The translations under genes were made by a program, and so were the position numbers. Source: an uncultured Eubacterium sp. (lineage in GTDB: Bacteria; Bacillota; Clostridia; Oscillospirales; Acutalibacteraceae). Taken from it: a DNA stretch of 64,000 nucleotides. The stretch lies in the NCBI GenBank assembly GCA_900539325.1, contig UQCC01000001.1, positions 248,001 through 312,000 of the forward strand, written 5' to 3'. The number at the start of each line of letters is the position of its first letter. Positions within the stretch are counted from its first letter, which is position 1. The notes under the pieces are model-generated. The model saw only the letters and a program-made list of their open reading frames with translations. It did no database searches and had not been told where the DNA came from. This document shows positions 15,849-25,437 of this stretch, piece after piece.

Positions 15849-17621
15849 ATGACAAATCAAAAAAAGGTGCCTGCGAGCGACGAAAGAAAACGGAATTCTA
15901 AGCGTCGCTATTACACAAAAAAAAGAGCACCGAAGAAAGCAGTTTCTCTCCCGCCTGTTGAGCAGGAGAAAGTTCGCATTTCTTTTTTAGGCGGTATGAA
16001 CGAAATCGGAAAGAATATGACCCTTTATGAATACAAAAACGATATGTTCATAGTGGATTGCGGTCTTGCTTTTCCGACAGCTGAATTACCGGGTGTTGAC
16101 CTTGTAATTCCCGATTTTACTTATGTTATCAATAACCAAGACAGAATTAGGGGTATTATTGTCACTCACGGTCATGAGGACCATATCGGAGGCCTTGCAT
16201 ATCTTTTAAAAAAAGTTAATATTCCGGTATATGCAACAAAACTCACAATCGGTCTTATTAAAGGCAAACTTGAGGAACACGGGCTTCTCAATAAGGTTAA
16301 ACTTGTTGAAATTAAGCCGAGAGATAATATAACACTCGGTTCTTTTAATATTGAATTAATTCATGTTAATCACTCAATTCCTGATGCAGTTGGTTTGGCG
16401 ATCAGATGTCCTGCCGGAATTATCATTCAAACAGGCGACTTTAAGATTGATACAACACCTGTTGACGGCGATATGATTGACCTTCCTCGTTTTGCCGAAT
16501 ACGGCAAAAAAGGCGTTCTTGCTCTCCTTTCCGATTCAACCAATGCAGAACGACCGGGTTGCACTATGAGTGAAAAAAATGTCGGCGAAAGTTTTGAGTT
16601 GTTGTTCCGCAAGGCTAAAAATAAGAGAATTATTGTTGCAACCTTTGCTTCAAACATTCATAGAGTTCAGCAGATTATTGATGTTGCAAACGCAAGAGGC
16701 AGAAAAGTTGCCGTCATCGGCAGAAGCCTTGAAAACCTTGTTAAAGTCGGTGAAGAATTAGGCTACCTTAATGTTCCGAAAAATATTCTTATCCCGATTG
16801 ACACCATTAAGAATTATCCTGATGATAAACTTGTTATTATTACAACAGGTTCGCAGGGTGAGCCTATGTCAGCCTTGACCAAAATGGCTTTTGGTGAGCA
16901 TAGGAAGGTCACAATTACTCCCAACGACTATGTTATTATTTCTGCAACACCAATTCCGGGTAACGAAAAGATGGTTGGCGGCGTTGTAAATGCTCTTATG
17001 AAGCGTGGCGTTGAGGTTATTTACGAAAAAATGTATGAAGTTCACGCATCCGGTCACGCCTGTCAGGAAGATTTGAAGTTGATGATAGGACTTGTTAAGC
17101 CTAAATATTTCATTCCTGTTCACGGTGAGCAAAAGCATTTAATGAAACATGCACAGCTTGCAAGGGCAATGGGCATTGACGAAAAGAATATTTATATTGC
17201 CGAAATCGGTGAAACTATTGAACTTACAGAAACATACATTAAAAAAGTCGGCACTGTTACAGCCGGAGATGTATATGTTGACGGACTTGGCGTAGGCGAT
17301 GTCGGAAATGTTGTTCTTAACGACCGTAAACGACTTTCACAGGACGGCTTGATTATCGTTGTTGCAACTATCGATGCACACGGCGGTTATGTTGTTTCCG
17401 GTCCTGACATTGTTTCTCGCGGATTTGTTTATGTAAAGGATAACGAGGAACTTATGAATGCTGCCCGTGACCTTGCTTGCAGGGTTATTGATGAGCAGTA
17501 CGATAGCAAGTATCATGATTGGAATTCGGTTAAAACAAAGGTGCGTGACGAAATTTCCCGTCTAATGTACGAGAAAACAAAGCGTTCACCTATGATACTT
17601 CCTATTTTTATGGAAATATAA
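15849..17621 (+). CDS. rnj: Ribonuclease J
   Basis: 590 residues. A Lys/Arg-rich extension of about 45 residues precedes the metallo-beta-lactamase/beta-CASP core. HGHEDHIGG (HxHxDH zinc motif) is at about 101, TGDFK follows at about 199, the beta-CASP motifs SDSTNAERPG and ASNIHR lie next, and ASGHA and PVHGE complete the active site at about 400 and 420. RNase J has 5'-3' exonuclease and endonuclease activity in mRNA decay and rRNA maturation. The window does not show whether a second paralogue exists. It heads an operon with rplI 12 bases downstream. Confidence 0.96.
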   Translation: MTNQKKVPASDERKRNSKRRYYTKKRAPKKAVSLPPVEQEKVRISFLGGMNEIGKNMTLYEYKNDMFIVDCGLAFPTAELPGVDLVIPDFTYVINNQDRIRGIIVTHGHEDHIGGLAYLLKKVNIPVYATKLTIGLIKGKLEEHGLLNKVKLVEIKPRDNITLGSFNIELIHVNHSIPDAVGLAIRCPAGIIIQTGDFKIDTTPVDGDMIDLPRFAEYGKKGVLALLSDSTNAERPGCTMSEKNVGESFELLFRKAKNKRIIVATFASNIHRVQQIIDVANARGRKVAVIGRSLENLVKVGEELGYLNVPKNILIPIDTIKNYPDDKLVIITTGSQGEPMSALTKMAFGEHRKVTITPNDYVIISATPIPGNEKMVGGVVNALMKRGVEVIYEKMYEVHASGHACQEDLKLMIGLVKPKYFIPVHGEQKHLMKHAQLARAMGIDEKNIYIAEIGETIELTETYIKKVGTVTAGDVYVDGLGVGDVGNVVLNDRKRLSQDGLIIVVATIDAHGGYVVSGPDIVSRGFVYVKDNEELMNAARDLACRVIDEQYDSKYHDWNSVKTKVRDEISRLMYEKTKRSPMILPIFMEI

Positions 17622-17633
17622 AGGAGAATAGAT

Positions 17634-18077
17634 ATGAAAGTAATTTTAAAAGCAGATGTAAAATCACTCGGTAAAAAGGGTGATTTGGTAAATGCAAGTG
17701 ACGGATACGCAAGAAATTTCCTTTTTCCAAAGGGTCTTGCCGTTGAAGCAAATGCAACTGCAATGAATGAATTTAACAATAAAGAACAGTCAAAGAAGTT
17801 CCACAAGGCAGAGGAAGTCAAAGCTGCCGAAGAAGTTAAGGCTCAAATTGACGGTAAAACTTTTGCACTCAAGGCAAAAGCAGGTGCAAACGGCAAACTT
17901 TTCGGCTCTGTAACCGCAAAAGATGTTGCCGCAAAAATCAAAGAAGAAATGAACATCGATATTGATAAGAGAAAAATTTCAATGACAGATATTAAGGCTT
18001 TTGGTACAGTTAAAGCCGAAGTTAAGGTTTATCAGGGCGTTGTTGCAACAATCAGCGTTCAAGTTACAGAATTATAA
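17634..18077 (+). CDS. rplI: 50S ribosomal protein L9
   Basis: 147 residues, normal length. The N-terminal rRNA-binding domain has the L9 hallmark GKKGDLVNASDGYARNFLFP at about residues 13-32. A long charged helix (about 40-75) and a C-terminal domain with GANGKLFGSVT follow. L9 binds 23S rRNA and helps keep the reading frame. AAAGGAG precedes the ATG. The rplI-dnaB order is common in Firmicutes. Confidence 0.98.
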   Translation: MKVILKADVKSLGKKGDLVNASDGYARNFLFPKGLAVEANATAMNEFNNKEQSKKFHKAEEVKAAEEVKAQIDGKTFALKAKAGANGKLFGSVTAKDVAAKIKEEMNIDIDKRKISMTDIKAFGTVKAEVKVYQGVVATISVQVTEL

Positions 18078-18095
18078 TTTATAGGGTAATTTGAT

Positions 18096-19463
18096 ATGGC
18101 AGAATTAAATGTTACATTACCATATAATCTTGAAGCGGAGCAAAGTGTTCTCGGCAGTATTCTGATTGACAATAAGTGTATGGCTGACGCAAACCTTTAT
18201 TTGCGTGCTGATTATTTCTATCTTCCTCAGCATAAGGCTATATACAGTGCAATGGACTATCAGTTTATGAATAACGGCGGTGCTATTGACCCGGTTATTA
18301 TTGCCGATGCACTTACAAAAGACGGCACATACGATTTGGCAGGCGGTAAGGAATATCTTATGCAACTTGCAAATGTCGTTCCGTCAACCGCTAATATAGA
18401 AAAATACGCCAAAATTGTTCAGGAACAGTACTATTTGCGAAATCTTATTAAGGTTTCGCAGAGTATTATTGAAGATGCAACAAGTGGTGAAGGTGCGGCA
18501 AAAGATATTCTTGATACCGCACAACAAAGAATTTATGATATTGGCGAGGGCAAAACAGGCAAAGGTCCGGAGAAAATCGCCGATGTTATTATGAATAAGG
18601 TTTACCCCGAATTAAAAAACAGAACGGGTGAGAATAAAGAGGATTATCTCGGAATTCCGACAGGTTTCGGTCTTCTTGACAGATATATTACAGGTCTTAA
18701 TAAATCCGACTTCATTCTTATCGGTGCCCGTCCTGCTATGGGTAAAACTTCGTTTGCTCTTAACCTTGCACAGAATATCACTATGGGTGCAAGAAAGCGT
18801 TGCGTTTTCTTCTCACTCGAAATGACAAAGGAACAGCTTGCAGAAAGATTGCTTGCTTCTCAAGCCGGTATTGAATCGCAAAAGTTCAGAACAGGTGAAC
18901 TTTCAAACGATGAGTGGATAAGACTCGGTAATGCACTTTCGGCATTCCACGATGTTGAACTTTATCTTGATGATACAGCGGCAATTACCGTTCCTGAAAT
19001 TAAATCAATAGTTCGTCGAGTGAAAGGTGTAGATTGTATTTTGATTGACTACCTTGGACTTATTCAGTCTGCCGTACATAAGGAGAACCGTGTGCAAGAG
19101 GTGTCAGAAATCACAAGAAATCTCAAAATGATGGCAAAGGATTTGAACATTCCTGTTATTTGCTGTGCACAGCTTTCCCGTGGTACAGAGGGCAGAGGCA
19201 AAACACATACACCGCAGTTATCGGACCTTCGTGAATCGGGCTCTATCGAGCAGGATGCTGATATTGTTATGTTCCTGTATCGTCCTGATTATTACAGAAA
19301 TGAACTTTCCGAAGAAGAGCGTGATGAGGTTGATGAAAATCTCACAGAGCTTATTGTAGCCAAAAACCGTCACGGCGGTGTCGGAACAATTCAGTTAACC
19401 TTTGATAAGGAGTTCACAAGATTTAGAAGTATTGACAATGTTAGAGATTACAGCCAAAGCTGA
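18096..19463 (+). CDS. dnaB: Replicative DNA helicase DnaB
   Basis: 455 residues. The N-terminal DnaB domain has PYNLEAEQSVLGSIL at about 8-22. The RecA-like C-terminal domain has Walker A GARPAMGKTS at about 208, FFSLEM just after it, Walker B-like CILIDYLGLI, and AQLSRG...LSDLRESGSIEQDAD near 365-385. It is the hexameric fork helicase (DnaC in the B. subtilis naming). The ribosome site is weak (AGGGT). It lies 18 bases after rplI and overlaps tilS by 26 bases. Confidence 0.98.
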   Translation: MAELNVTLPYNLEAEQSVLGSILIDNKCMADANLYLRADYFYLPQHKAIYSAMDYQFMNNGGAIDPVIIADALTKDGTYDLAGGKEYLMQLANVVPSTANIEKYAKIVQEQYYLRNLIKVSQSIIEDATSGEGAAKDILDTAQQRIYDIGEGKTGKGPEKIADVIMNKVYPELKNRTGENKEDYLGIPTGFGLLDRYITGLNKSDFILIGARPAMGKTSFALNLAQNITMGARKRCVFFSLEMTKEQLAERLLASQAGIESQKFRTGELSNDEWIRLGNALSAFHDVELYLDDTAAITVPEIKSIVRRVKGVDCILIDYLGLIQSAVHKENRVQEVSEITRNLKMMAKDLNIPVICCAQLSRGTEGRGKTHTPQLSDLRESGSIEQDADIVMFLYRPDYYRNELSEEERDEVDENLTELIVAKNRHGGVGTIQLTFDKEFTRFRSIDNVRDYSQS

Positions 19464-20748
19464 TTTGCTTGTTAAAAAATATAATATGCTGTCACACGGC
19501 GATTTCGTTGTTGTCGGTGTTTCGGGCGGCGCAGATTCTATGGCACTTTTGTGTTATCTTCTTTCAAAAAGGGAAGAATTTGATTTGCGTATTTTGGTCG
19601 CAAATGTCGAGCACGGCATAAGAGGTAAGGAATCTGTTGCAGACACAGATTTTGTAAAGCAGTTTTGCAAAAGTAAAGATGTTGAATTCGTAACAATTTC
19701 TATAAACGCTGTTGATGAAGCAAAGCAAAATTCTTTGGGCGTTGAGGAATATTCAAGAATTAAAAGATATGAGTTCTTCAATTCGTTCAATCCCGATAAA
19801 ATTGCAACCGCTCACAATCTTTCCGATAATGTCGAAACCGTACTTTTTCGTATGTCGAGGGGCACTTCGGCAAAGGGTTTGTGCGGTATTCCGCCTGTAA
19901 GAGATAATATTATTCGACCGCTTCTTACCTGTACGGGTGAAGAAATAAGACAGGCTTGCAAAAACAGCGGTATTCCTTTTAGGACCGACAGCACAAATTT
20001 TGACGATGCTTACAGCCGTAATCACATTAGGCAAAACATTGTTCCTCTTTTTAAAAGGCTCAATCCGTCTTTTGAAACAACGGTTTCAAGAATGATTGAA
20101 AGTATAAACGAGGACGAAAGCTTTATTAATTCAGTAGTTAATGATTGCTATGAACAGTGTTTTGATAACGGTTCTTTAAATGTTTCGTTGCTCAATTCAT
20201 ATGATGTTGCTGTTGCAAAGCGAGTTATCATCAAATATTTGTCTGCATACGGTGTAACTGTCGATGATTATCACCTTGGCGGAATTATTGAATTAATCAA
20301 GTCAAACGGTAAGTTCCAAATTGCAAATGACAATTTTGTTGTTTGCAAAAAGGGAAGATTGCGATATGCAAAAATGAACCAAACCGTCGATTTTGATAAT
20401 CTGTTTGTGAAAAAACAAATAATAACTAACGATGAATTTTTAACTAACTGTAAATTATGGCGTGAAAAATTTGACTTCTTTTGTGACTGTGATAAAATAA
20501 GTGGTAATGTTTATGTTAGAGGCAGAACGGAATATGACAAAATTTCTCCTGCCGGCAGAGGATGCACAAAAACACTTAAAAAGCTTTTCAACGAGCTTGG
20601 CATAAATATTGAAAAAAGAGCCTGCGTTCCGATTATATGCGATGATAAAGGCGTTATCGGTGTTTACGGCTATTGTGTTGACGAAAGGGTAAAACCTGAT
20701 TCTTCAACAAAAAATATTCTTCTTTTAAAGATTCTTTTGGAGGACTAA
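19438..20748 (+). CDS. tilS: tRNA(Ile)-lysidine synthase
   Basis: 436 residues. The PP-loop GVSGGADSMALL is at about residues 26-37, and VEHGIRGKES and RNHIRQNIVP are family motifs. A C-terminal TilS domain (about 355-430) holds GRGCTKTLKKLFNE. TilS converts C34 of the minor isoleucine tRNA to lysidine, which is essential for AUA decoding. I start it at the ATG inside the dnaB end, because the longer open frame adds residues read only from dnaB sequence. No strong ribosome site is seen, so coupling to dnaB translation is likely. Confidence 0.95.
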   Translation: MLEITAKADLLVKKYNMLSHGDFVVVGVSGGADSMALLCYLLSKREEFDLRILVANVEHGIRGKESVADTDFVKQFCKSKDVEFVTISINAVDEAKQNSLGVEEYSRIKRYEFFNSFNPDKIATAHNLSDNVETVLFRMSRGTSAKGLCGIPPVRDNIIRPLLTCTGEEIRQACKNSGIPFRTDSTNFDDAYSRNHIRQNIVPLFKRLNPSFETTVSRMIESINEDESFINSVVNDCYEQCFDNGSLNVSLLNSYDVAVAKRVIIKYLSAYGVTVDDYHLGGIIELIKSNGKFQIANDNFVVCKKGRLRYAKMNQTVDFDNLFVKKQIITNDEFLTNCKLWREKFDFFCDCDKISGNVYVRGRTEYDKISPAGRGCTKTLKKLFNELGINIEKRACVPIICDDKGVIGVYGYCVDERVKPDSSTKNILLLKILLED

Positions 20749-20753
20749 ATTTA

Positions 20754-22748
20754 ATGCGAAAAAATCTTTCTCAAAATTGGAAATCTATAATATTCTATAT
20801 TTTGATTCCGATTATGCTCATAGGTTCGATATTTTTGTTTTCAGGTCAAAACAGAAATACCGCAACAACAAATTACAGCGATATTGTTAATTTGTTTCGC
20901 ACCGAACAAGTCAGCGAATACGAACTTGACTTAAGTTCCGGTCAGTTGACCTATAAGCTAACAACCGATAAAAAAGGAACAGTTAACAAGTACACCGTTC
21001 CGAGTGTGTCGTATTTTCTTGATGACATCAGCGATTATGTTAAAGATTACAATGACGCTCATCCTGATAAGCCTATATCTTATAATTACAAAAAAGGCTC
21101 AACAAATACTTGGTGGATGAGTATGTTGCCTACTTTTATCTTTACAATTATTATTGTGTTGTTGTTCCTGTGGCTGATGAGAAAAATGACCGGCTCAATT
21201 TCGAACGAAACAAATCGTACCTTGAGTTTTGGCAAAATAAAATCAAAAACGCAGTCGGGCGAGGAATCCGACAAAAAATTTGAAGATGTTGCAGGCTGTG
21301 AAGAGGAAAAAGCAGAACTTGAAGAACTTGTTGACTTCCTTAAAAACAGCGAAAAATATACCGAACTCGGTGCAAGAATTCCTAAAGGCGTGCTTCTTGT
21401 AGGCCCTCCGGGTACAGGTAAAACCTTGCTTGCCAAGGCTGTTGCAGGCGAAGCAGGTGCACCTTTCTTGAGCATTTCGGGTTCTGACTTTGTAGAAATG
21501 TATGTCGGTGTCGGTGCATCCCGTGTTCGTGACTTGTTTGAACAAGCAAAGAAAAAAGCACCTTGCATCGTGTTTATTGATGAAATCGATGCAGTAGGTC
21601 GTCATCGTGGCACAGGTATGGGCGGCGGTAACGATGAAAGAGAGCAAACACTTAACCAACTTCTTGTTGAGATGGACGGCTTCGGCTCAAATTCAGGCGT
21701 TATTGTCATTGCGGCTACAAACAGACCCGATGTTCTTGACCCTGCACTTCTCCGTCCGGGTAGATTTGACAGACAGATTACCGTTAACCGTCCTGACGCA
21801 CAGGGCAGAGAAGATATTCTCAAAGTTCATTCAAAGGGCAAGCCTCTCGGTCCCGATGTTGATTTGCACGAAATTGCAAAGGATACAATCGGATTTACAG
21901 GTGCAGACCTTGAAAATCTTATGAACGAAGCCGCACTTCTTGCTGTAAGAAGAAATAAAAAGGCTATAACTCTTCAAGATATTATTGATGCAACTTCAAG
22001 AGTTGAACTCGGTACAGAAAAGAAATCTCACAAGTTTTCAGAAAAAGCAAAGAAACTTACTGCTTTCCACGAAGCGGGTCACGCTGTTGCATCTTTCTAC
22101 ACCGAGGGTCACGACCCTGTAAGAGAAATTTCCATTGTTCCTCGCGGACTCGGTGCAGGTGGTTACACTTGGTACACTCCGCAGGAAGAAAATTACAATT
22201 CCCGCAAGGAAATGCTCGACAATCTTGTTTCAATGTTTGGCGGTCGTGTTGCAGAAGCACTTGCACTTGATGACATTTCAACGGGTGCATCAAACGACCT
22301 TCAGCGTGCAACCGAGATTGTCCGTGATATGGTAATCAAATACGGTATGAGTGAAAATATCGGTCCTGTTGTTTATGACAGCGGCAACGGTGAGGTTTTC
22401 CTCGGCAAGGACTACGGTCATGTAAACAATTATTCCGAGGCTACTTCGGCTCGTATTGATGCAGAGGTTGAAAAGATTATGCGTGAAGCATACGAAAAAA
22501 CCGTTGCAATTCTCAAAGAGCATTATGACAAGCTCGAACTTGTTGCAAACACTCTTCTTGAAAAAGAAAAGATTTCAGGCGAAGTATTTGAGTCTTTGAT
22601 GAAGTTCGGTATACTCCCGACTTCAGAAGAAACATCTTCAACCGATGATGCTCCTGCAGAAATTGAAACCGTTGCAGAAGCACAAAGTGAAGTGATTGAA
22701 ACAGCACAAGCAACTCAAACCGAAAATACGGAAAATACGGAAGAATAA
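20754..22748 (+). CDS. ftsH: ATP-dependent zinc metalloprotease FtsH
   Basis: 664 residues. Two N-terminal helices (about 10-28 and 122-141) flank an extracytoplasmic domain. The AAA domain has GPPGTGKT at about 221, Walker B VFIDEIDAVG, and the second region of homology with RPGRFDR. The zinc site HEAGH is at about 442, with a distal Asp ligand in DDISTGASNDL. The tail is Glu/Thr/Ala-rich and low in complexity. FtsH degrades misfolded membrane proteins and regulators. It follows tilS by 5 bases and has GGAGG before the ATG; the tilS-ftsH link is common in Firmicutes, where hpt often sits between them, but hpt is absent here. Confidence 0.98.
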   Translation: MRKNLSQNWKSIIFYILIPIMLIGSIFLFSGQNRNTATTNYSDIVNLFRTEQVSEYELDLSSGQLTYKLTTDKKGTVNKYTVPSVSYFLDDISDYVKDYNDAHPDKPISYNYKKGSTNTWWMSMLPTFIFTIIIVLLFLWLMRKMTGSISNETNRTLSFGKIKSKTQSGEESDKKFEDVAGCEEEKAELEELVDFLKNSEKYTELGARIPKGVLLVGPPGTGKTLLAKAVAGEAGAPFLSISGSDFVEMYVGVGASRVRDLFEQAKKKAPCIVFIDEIDAVGRHRGTGMGGGNDEREQTLNQLLVEMDGFGSNSGVIVIAATNRPDVLDPALLRPGRFDRQITVNRPDAQGREDILKVHSKGKPLGPDVDLHEIAKDTIGFTGADLENLMNEAALLAVRRNKKAITLQDIIDATSRVELGTEKKSHKFSEKAKKLTAFHEAGHAVASFYTEGHDPVREISIVPRGLGAGGYTWYTPQEENYNSRKEMLDNLVSMFGGRVAEALALDDISTGASNDLQRATEIVRDMVIKYGMSENIGPVVYDSGNGEVFLGKDYGHVNNYSEATSARIDAEVEKIMREAYEKTVAILKEHYDKLELVANTLLEKEKISGEVFESLMKFGILPTSEETSSTDDAPAEIETVAEAQSEVIETAQATQTENTENTEE

Positions 22749-22751
22749 ACA

Positions 22752-22779
22752 AAACGGCGTAGCATCTGTTACGCCGTTT
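22752..22779 (+). terminator. Terminator of the rnj-ftsH operon
   Basis: Perfect 10-bp stem AAACGGCGTA / TACGCCGTTT with an 8-base loop, then T-rich sequence. Confidence 0.88.
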
Positions 22780-22790
22780 AATTTATGTAC

Positions 22791-22819
22791 TTGTTTATAT
22801 AAAAAGTGTATGTTATATT
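22791..22819 (+). promoter_or_regulatory. Promoter of the GNAT gene
   Basis: TTGTTT (22791-22796), 17-base spacer, TATATT (22814-22819). GAGGTG lies before the ATG. Confidence 0.5.
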
Positions 22820-22836
22820 AGTCTTGAGGTGATTTT

Positions 22837-23259
22837 ATGATTAGAGAAGCTAAAGTAAATGATTATCTGGGAATATGCAAAGTAGCAACTGACGATTTGG
22901 GTTATAAATGTGAACCGGAGCTTGTAAAATACAGGCTTGAAAATATTGACACAAACCGTGAAAAGGTTTATGTGGCAGAAACAGAAGGTAAAATTGTCGG
23001 TTTTATCCACGCTGAAATGTATAATACTTTATATTATAAAAGTATGGTCAATCTTCTGGGGTTAGCCGTGAATAGTGAATTCAGACACAAAGGCTATGGT
23101 AGAGCACTTCTCGGTGAAGTTGAAACTTGGGCAAAAAATAAAGGTGTTGATTTAATTAGGGTTAATTCCGGTTTTTCACGAAAAGAGGCTCACGCATTTT
23201 ACCGTAACTTAGGCTATGATAATGAAAAAGAACAAATCCGCTTTTTGAAGCAATTATAA
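22837..23259 (+). CDS. GNAT-family N-acetyltransferase
   Basis: 140 residues, one GNAT domain. The acetyl-CoA loop is HKGYGRALLGEVE at about 88-100 (R/Q-x-x-G-x-G/A), preceded by the strand LLGLAVNSEFR, and RVNSGFSRKEAHAFYRNLGY is motif B. The acceptor cannot be predicted; many proteins of this size act on small amines or protein N-termini. It is monocistronic with its own promoter. An imperfect T-tract hairpin follows. Confidence 0.88.
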   Translation: MIREAKVNDYLGICKVATDDLGYKCEPELVKYRLENIDTNREKVYVAETEGKIVGFIHAEMYNTLYYKSMVNLLGLAVNSEFRHKGYGRALLGEVETWAKNKGVDLIRVNSGFSRKEAHAFYRNLGYDNEKEQIRFLKQL

Positions 23260-23287
23260 AAGAATATATTAAATTGTAATCACTAGA

Positions 23288-23305
23288 CCACTAGTTTACT
23301 AGTGG
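23288..23305 (+). terminator. Hairpin after the GNAT gene, possible terminator
   Basis: 7-bp perfect stem CCACTAG / CTAGTGG with loop TTTA. No strong T run follows, so it may be only a weak terminator between convergent genes. Confidence 0.45.
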
Positions 23306-23311
23306 CTATAA

Positions 23312-24472
23312 TTATAATTTTAAATACGGCTTTATTTTTCCAAATAATTCTTCCGTATTTATGTTTTGTGATTCAAAAGCTTTATTTAAGTCATTTTTTA
23401 TTGATTTTTCATTTTTTTGATGTTCAACAATATATTTTATAATATGAAATTCATCTTTGGTGATGTGTTCCGATACTATTTTTTGCATATCAGCATATGA
23501 TAAATTTGAAAAGGATTTATTGTTCTTGTTTGATAAAATTATATTGTTATTATTTGATAATTCTATTCCGTCTATGCTGGTAAAGAAAAGCTTAACTTGT
23601 TTGTAACCGTAATCTTTCGGTGTGAAATTCGGATATTTTTCCAAAACTAATTGATTAATATATCCGATTGTTTTGTTTTTGCTTGTTTCTAAAAGTTGTC
23701 GTACGTAGCTTTCAATTTCTTTTCTTTCGTTTGTTGTTATCAGTTTTATATTATTTGAATTGGCGGTATTAATTTCGATTACATCATTGAATTTCTTTAG
23801 AAAAGTAGAAAATTTTGCACATCCGTAATTTCTTGTGTCAAAATCAGAATGTTTATTCTTTAAGTATCTCTTTATTTCTCCAATATTTACACCTTCTCTT
23901 TTGTCGTTTGATTCAAGACATTCTATAATATCGGATTTGATTTCTTCAAGAGGGGTTATGGAAGTTTCTTCTTGCTCTGCTTTATTATCGGATAACGAAA
24001 TGTTTTCTTCATTTAATTCATCATTTGTGCTGCCATATAATAAATCAAGATATTTAAACTGGTCACAGCAGTTGATAAGAGCTTTTGATGTTTTTGATTC
24101 ACCCATACCTATGGTGAATTTTCCTTCTTGTTTTAATCTTGAAATCAATCTGGAGAAGTCACTGTCGCTTGAAACAATACAAAATGCGTCTACATTGTTT
24201 CTGTATAAAATATCCATGGCGTTTATTACTAATGCCATATCGGATGAATTTTTACCGCTTGTTGTTTGAAGTTGTTGTATTTGAGTTAGAGCATATTGAC
24301 TTACAATATCATTCCAAGGCGAAAGTTGTTCTTTTGAAAAATCACCGTATATTCTTTTTATAGTGATGTTCCAATCGGTCTTCAGTTCGTCAAATATTGT
24401 TGAAATATATTTGTAAGAGATGTTTTCGGCATCGATTAATAAAGCTAATTTCTTTTCTGAAACATAGTCCAT
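23312..24472 (-). CDS. NYN-domain (LabA-like PIN) ribonuclease-like protein with two LOTUS/OST-HTH domains
   Basis: 386 residues. Residues 8-146 form a NYN/PIN domain with the expected acidic residues: D14 in LLIDAEN, D78 in NSSDMAL, and D103/D105 in VSSDSDF. A Glu/Ser-rich linker follows. Two OST-HTH (LOTUS) winged-helix modules at about 177-246 and 251-314 each carry a YG(C/Y)xKxxxFF-like helix, and about 70 further helical residues end the protein. NYN domains are usually Mg2+-dependent RNases and LOTUS domains bind RNA, so an RNA-targeting nuclease is inferred. The gene is 12 bases downstream of a PfkB kinase gene and likely co-transcribed with it. Confidence 0.87.
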   Translation of the reverse strand: MDYVSEKKLALLIDAENISYKYISTIFDELKTDWNITIKRIYGDFSKEQLSPWNDIVSQYALTQIQQLQTTSGKNSSDMALVINAMDILYRNNVDAFCIVSSDSDFSRLISRLKQEGKFTIGMGESKTSKALINCCDQFKYLDLLYGSTNDELNEENISLSDNKAEQEETSITPLEEIKSDIIECLESNDKREGVNIGEIKRYLKNKHSDFDTRNYGCAKFSTFLKKFNDVIEINTANSNNIKLITTNERKEIESYVRQLLETSKNKTIGYINQLVLEKYPNFTPKDYGYKQVKLFFTSIDGIELSNNNNIILSNKNNKSFSNLSYADMQKIVSEHITKDEFHIIKYIVEHQKNEKSIKNDLNKAFESQNINTEELFGKIKPYLKL

Positions 24473-24484
24473 AAATATACCTTC

Positions 24485-25402
24485 TTATTCTATAAATGAT
24501 TTGTACTTTTCAAAATAATTGAGCAACTCTTGCTCCGTGTTGTATGCAGAAAGAGCGCCGACTTTTGTTACAGCCTTGCCGCCTGTAATGTTGCCTAGGA
24601 GTACACATTCTTTGAGCGGCTTGTCATAGAAAAGTCCGTACATAAACCCTGAAAGAAAAGCGTCACCGGCACCTGTTGAATCAACATTTTTGAATTCGTC
24701 AATACTCGGTACAAAGAAACTGCCGTTTTCGTCAATTCCGATACAACCGTCTTTGTCAACTTTTACAACAACTTTATCAAAATATTTTGTAAGTGCTTGT
24801 GCGGCTTCTTCGGGAGTTGATGTGTTGCTTATCTTTTTTGCTTCCTTTTGGTTTGGTGTGTAATAATCGGCAATTTCAAGATAGTCTGCGTATTTTTCAA
24901 AGCTCATATCGTCATCCCATCCCGTATCAAGTACAAGCTTTGTTCCGCCTTCATGAAGTTTTTTATACACATCCAAAAATCCGCCAAGTTGCATCATTGT
25001 GATTTTGCTGCCTTTGGCTATTTGAAAAAACTTTTCTTTTGCATTATCGTCAGCTTCAATAGAACCTTTGCCGTATGTAAAAAATGTTCTGTCCTTAGGC
25101 AATATAATTGCCGATGTGATATTGAGCGGAATTTTATCGCCCTCATAAAGGTTTGTCGGTTCAACGCCGTTTTGTAAAAATTTGTCCTTGGCAAATTCCG
25201 AAAAGATGTCAGTTCCGAGTTCCGTGGCGATTTTGGTTTCAATTCCGAGTCTGCCGAGGTTAATAAGTGTAGCCGGCAAACCGCCGCCGAGTTGTAAGTC
25301 AAAATCCTTGCAGTAAAGTTCTTCACCTACATCCGGTATTCTTTCCATTCCCTGATAGAGCAGGTCAACATTTGTTGCACCCGCACCTGCTATAAAAGCC
25401 AT
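24485..25402 (-). CDS. PfkB-family carbohydrate/nucleoside kinase
   Basis: 305 residues. The C-terminal ATP/anion-hole motif STGAGDAFLSGFMYG is at about 245-259, with catalytic Asp in GAGD. The N-terminal LGGGLPATLINLGRLG (about 37-52) matches PfkB signature 1. A lid strand is present (LDTGWDDDMSF region). The substrate is not clear from sequence: ribokinase, fructokinase and nucleoside kinases all fit. AAAGGAG precedes the ATG. It heads an operon with the NYN-LOTUS gene and has an excellent promoter. Confidence 0.88.
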   Translation of the reverse strand: MAFIAGAGATNVDLLYQGMERIPDVGEELYCKDFDLQLGGGLPATLINLGRLGIETKIATELGTDIFSEFAKDKFLQNGVEPTNLYEGDKIPLNITSAIILPKDRTFFTYGKGSIEADDNAKEKFFQIAKGSKITMMQLGGFLDVYKKLHEGGTKLVLDTGWDDDMSFEKYADYLEIADYYTPNQKEAKKISNTSTPEEAAQALTKYFDKVVVKVDKDGCIGIDENGSFFVPSIDEFKNVDSTGAGDAFLSGFMYGLFYDKPLKECVLLGNITGGKAVTKVGALSAYNTEQELLNYFEKYKSFIE

Positions 25403-25437
25403 AGCGTATCTCCTTTATATGAATAAATTATAATTTA

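Noticed and set aside
23281..23311. Possible mobile-element end (CTAGTGG inverted repeat)
   Set aside because: The two arms are four bases apart and lie between convergent genes, so a weak terminator is more likely.
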